Source: Pseudomonadota bacterium
GTDB lineage: Bacteria > Pseudomonadota > Gammaproteobacteria > Xanthomonadales > Rhodanobacteraceae
Assembly (NCBI GenBank): GCA_021787175.1
Contig: JAJYMF010000265.1
Location: 1 to 14,705 of the forward strand
Direction: 5' to 3'
DNA length: 14,705 nucleotides
The notes beneath the pieces were generated by a model, which saw only the letters and a program-made list of their open reading frames with translations, ran no database searches and was not told the DNA's origin. This document shows, piece by piece, positions 14,667-14,705 of this stretch. Within the stretch, counting starts at the first letter, position 1; the number at the start of each line of letters is the position of its first letter. The position numbers and the translations under genes are program-made.

Positions 14667-14705
14667 GCCGGATCCGTGCCCCAGCCTGCGCGCGCGCCGC
14701 CCCGG

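Overview
The window is chromosomal DNA of very high GC content. It comes most likely from a gammaproteobacterium of the Xanthomonadales/Lysobacterales, probably near Rhodanobacteraceae. This is inferred from the protein families (hemH followed by an alpha/beta hydrolase, tatABC beside maiA, a hydrolase-NatAB operon), the base composition and the style of the intergenic repeats. No 16S or other marker gene is present to confirm it. No phage, IS transposase, CRISPR array, tRNA or rRNA gene was recognised.

Layout. (1) Positions 1-4535, plus strand: a tripartite efflux operon made of the 3' end of a TolC-type outer-membrane gene, a small Ala-rich periplasmic adaptor and an HME-like RND pump. All three overlap by a few bases and should be translated together. 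(2) 4536-5172: a gene-free spacer of about 640 bases with an 18-base tandem repeat and several copies of a dispersed TTGTCATCCTGAG-type repeat, ending in a good sigma70-like promoter. (3) 5173-8638, plus strand: an operon with a membrane-anchored or secreted S33 (tripeptidyl-aminopeptidase-like) hydrolase, a NatA-like ABC ATPase and a NatB-like ABC permease. (4) 8708-11298, minus strand: ferrochelatase (hemH), an overlapping cytoplasmic alpha/beta hydrolase, then a separate exported DUF3617 protein. (5) 11414-13821, plus strand: an exported SYLF-domain protein followed by tatA, tatB and tatC, the complete twin-arginine translocase. (6) 13822-13980: a REP-like palindrome between convergent genes. 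(7) 13981-14655, minus strand: maleylacetoacetate isomerase (maiA), with its own ribosome binding site.

How the genes work together. The first operon probably exports metal ions or small toxic compounds across both membranes. The second pairs an extracytoplasmic peptidase-like enzyme with an ABC exporter, and the ATGA overlap implies a shared process whose substrate is unknown. HemH finishes haem synthesis. TatABC exports folded, often cofactor-bearing proteins. MaiA acts in tyrosine/homogentisate breakdown.

Most of the window is ordinary housekeeping and envelope biology. The least explained parts are the repeat mosaic at 4766-5053, the adaptor with no recognisable lipoyl halves, and the hydrolase-NatAB unit. 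I found no clear sign of a wholly new system.
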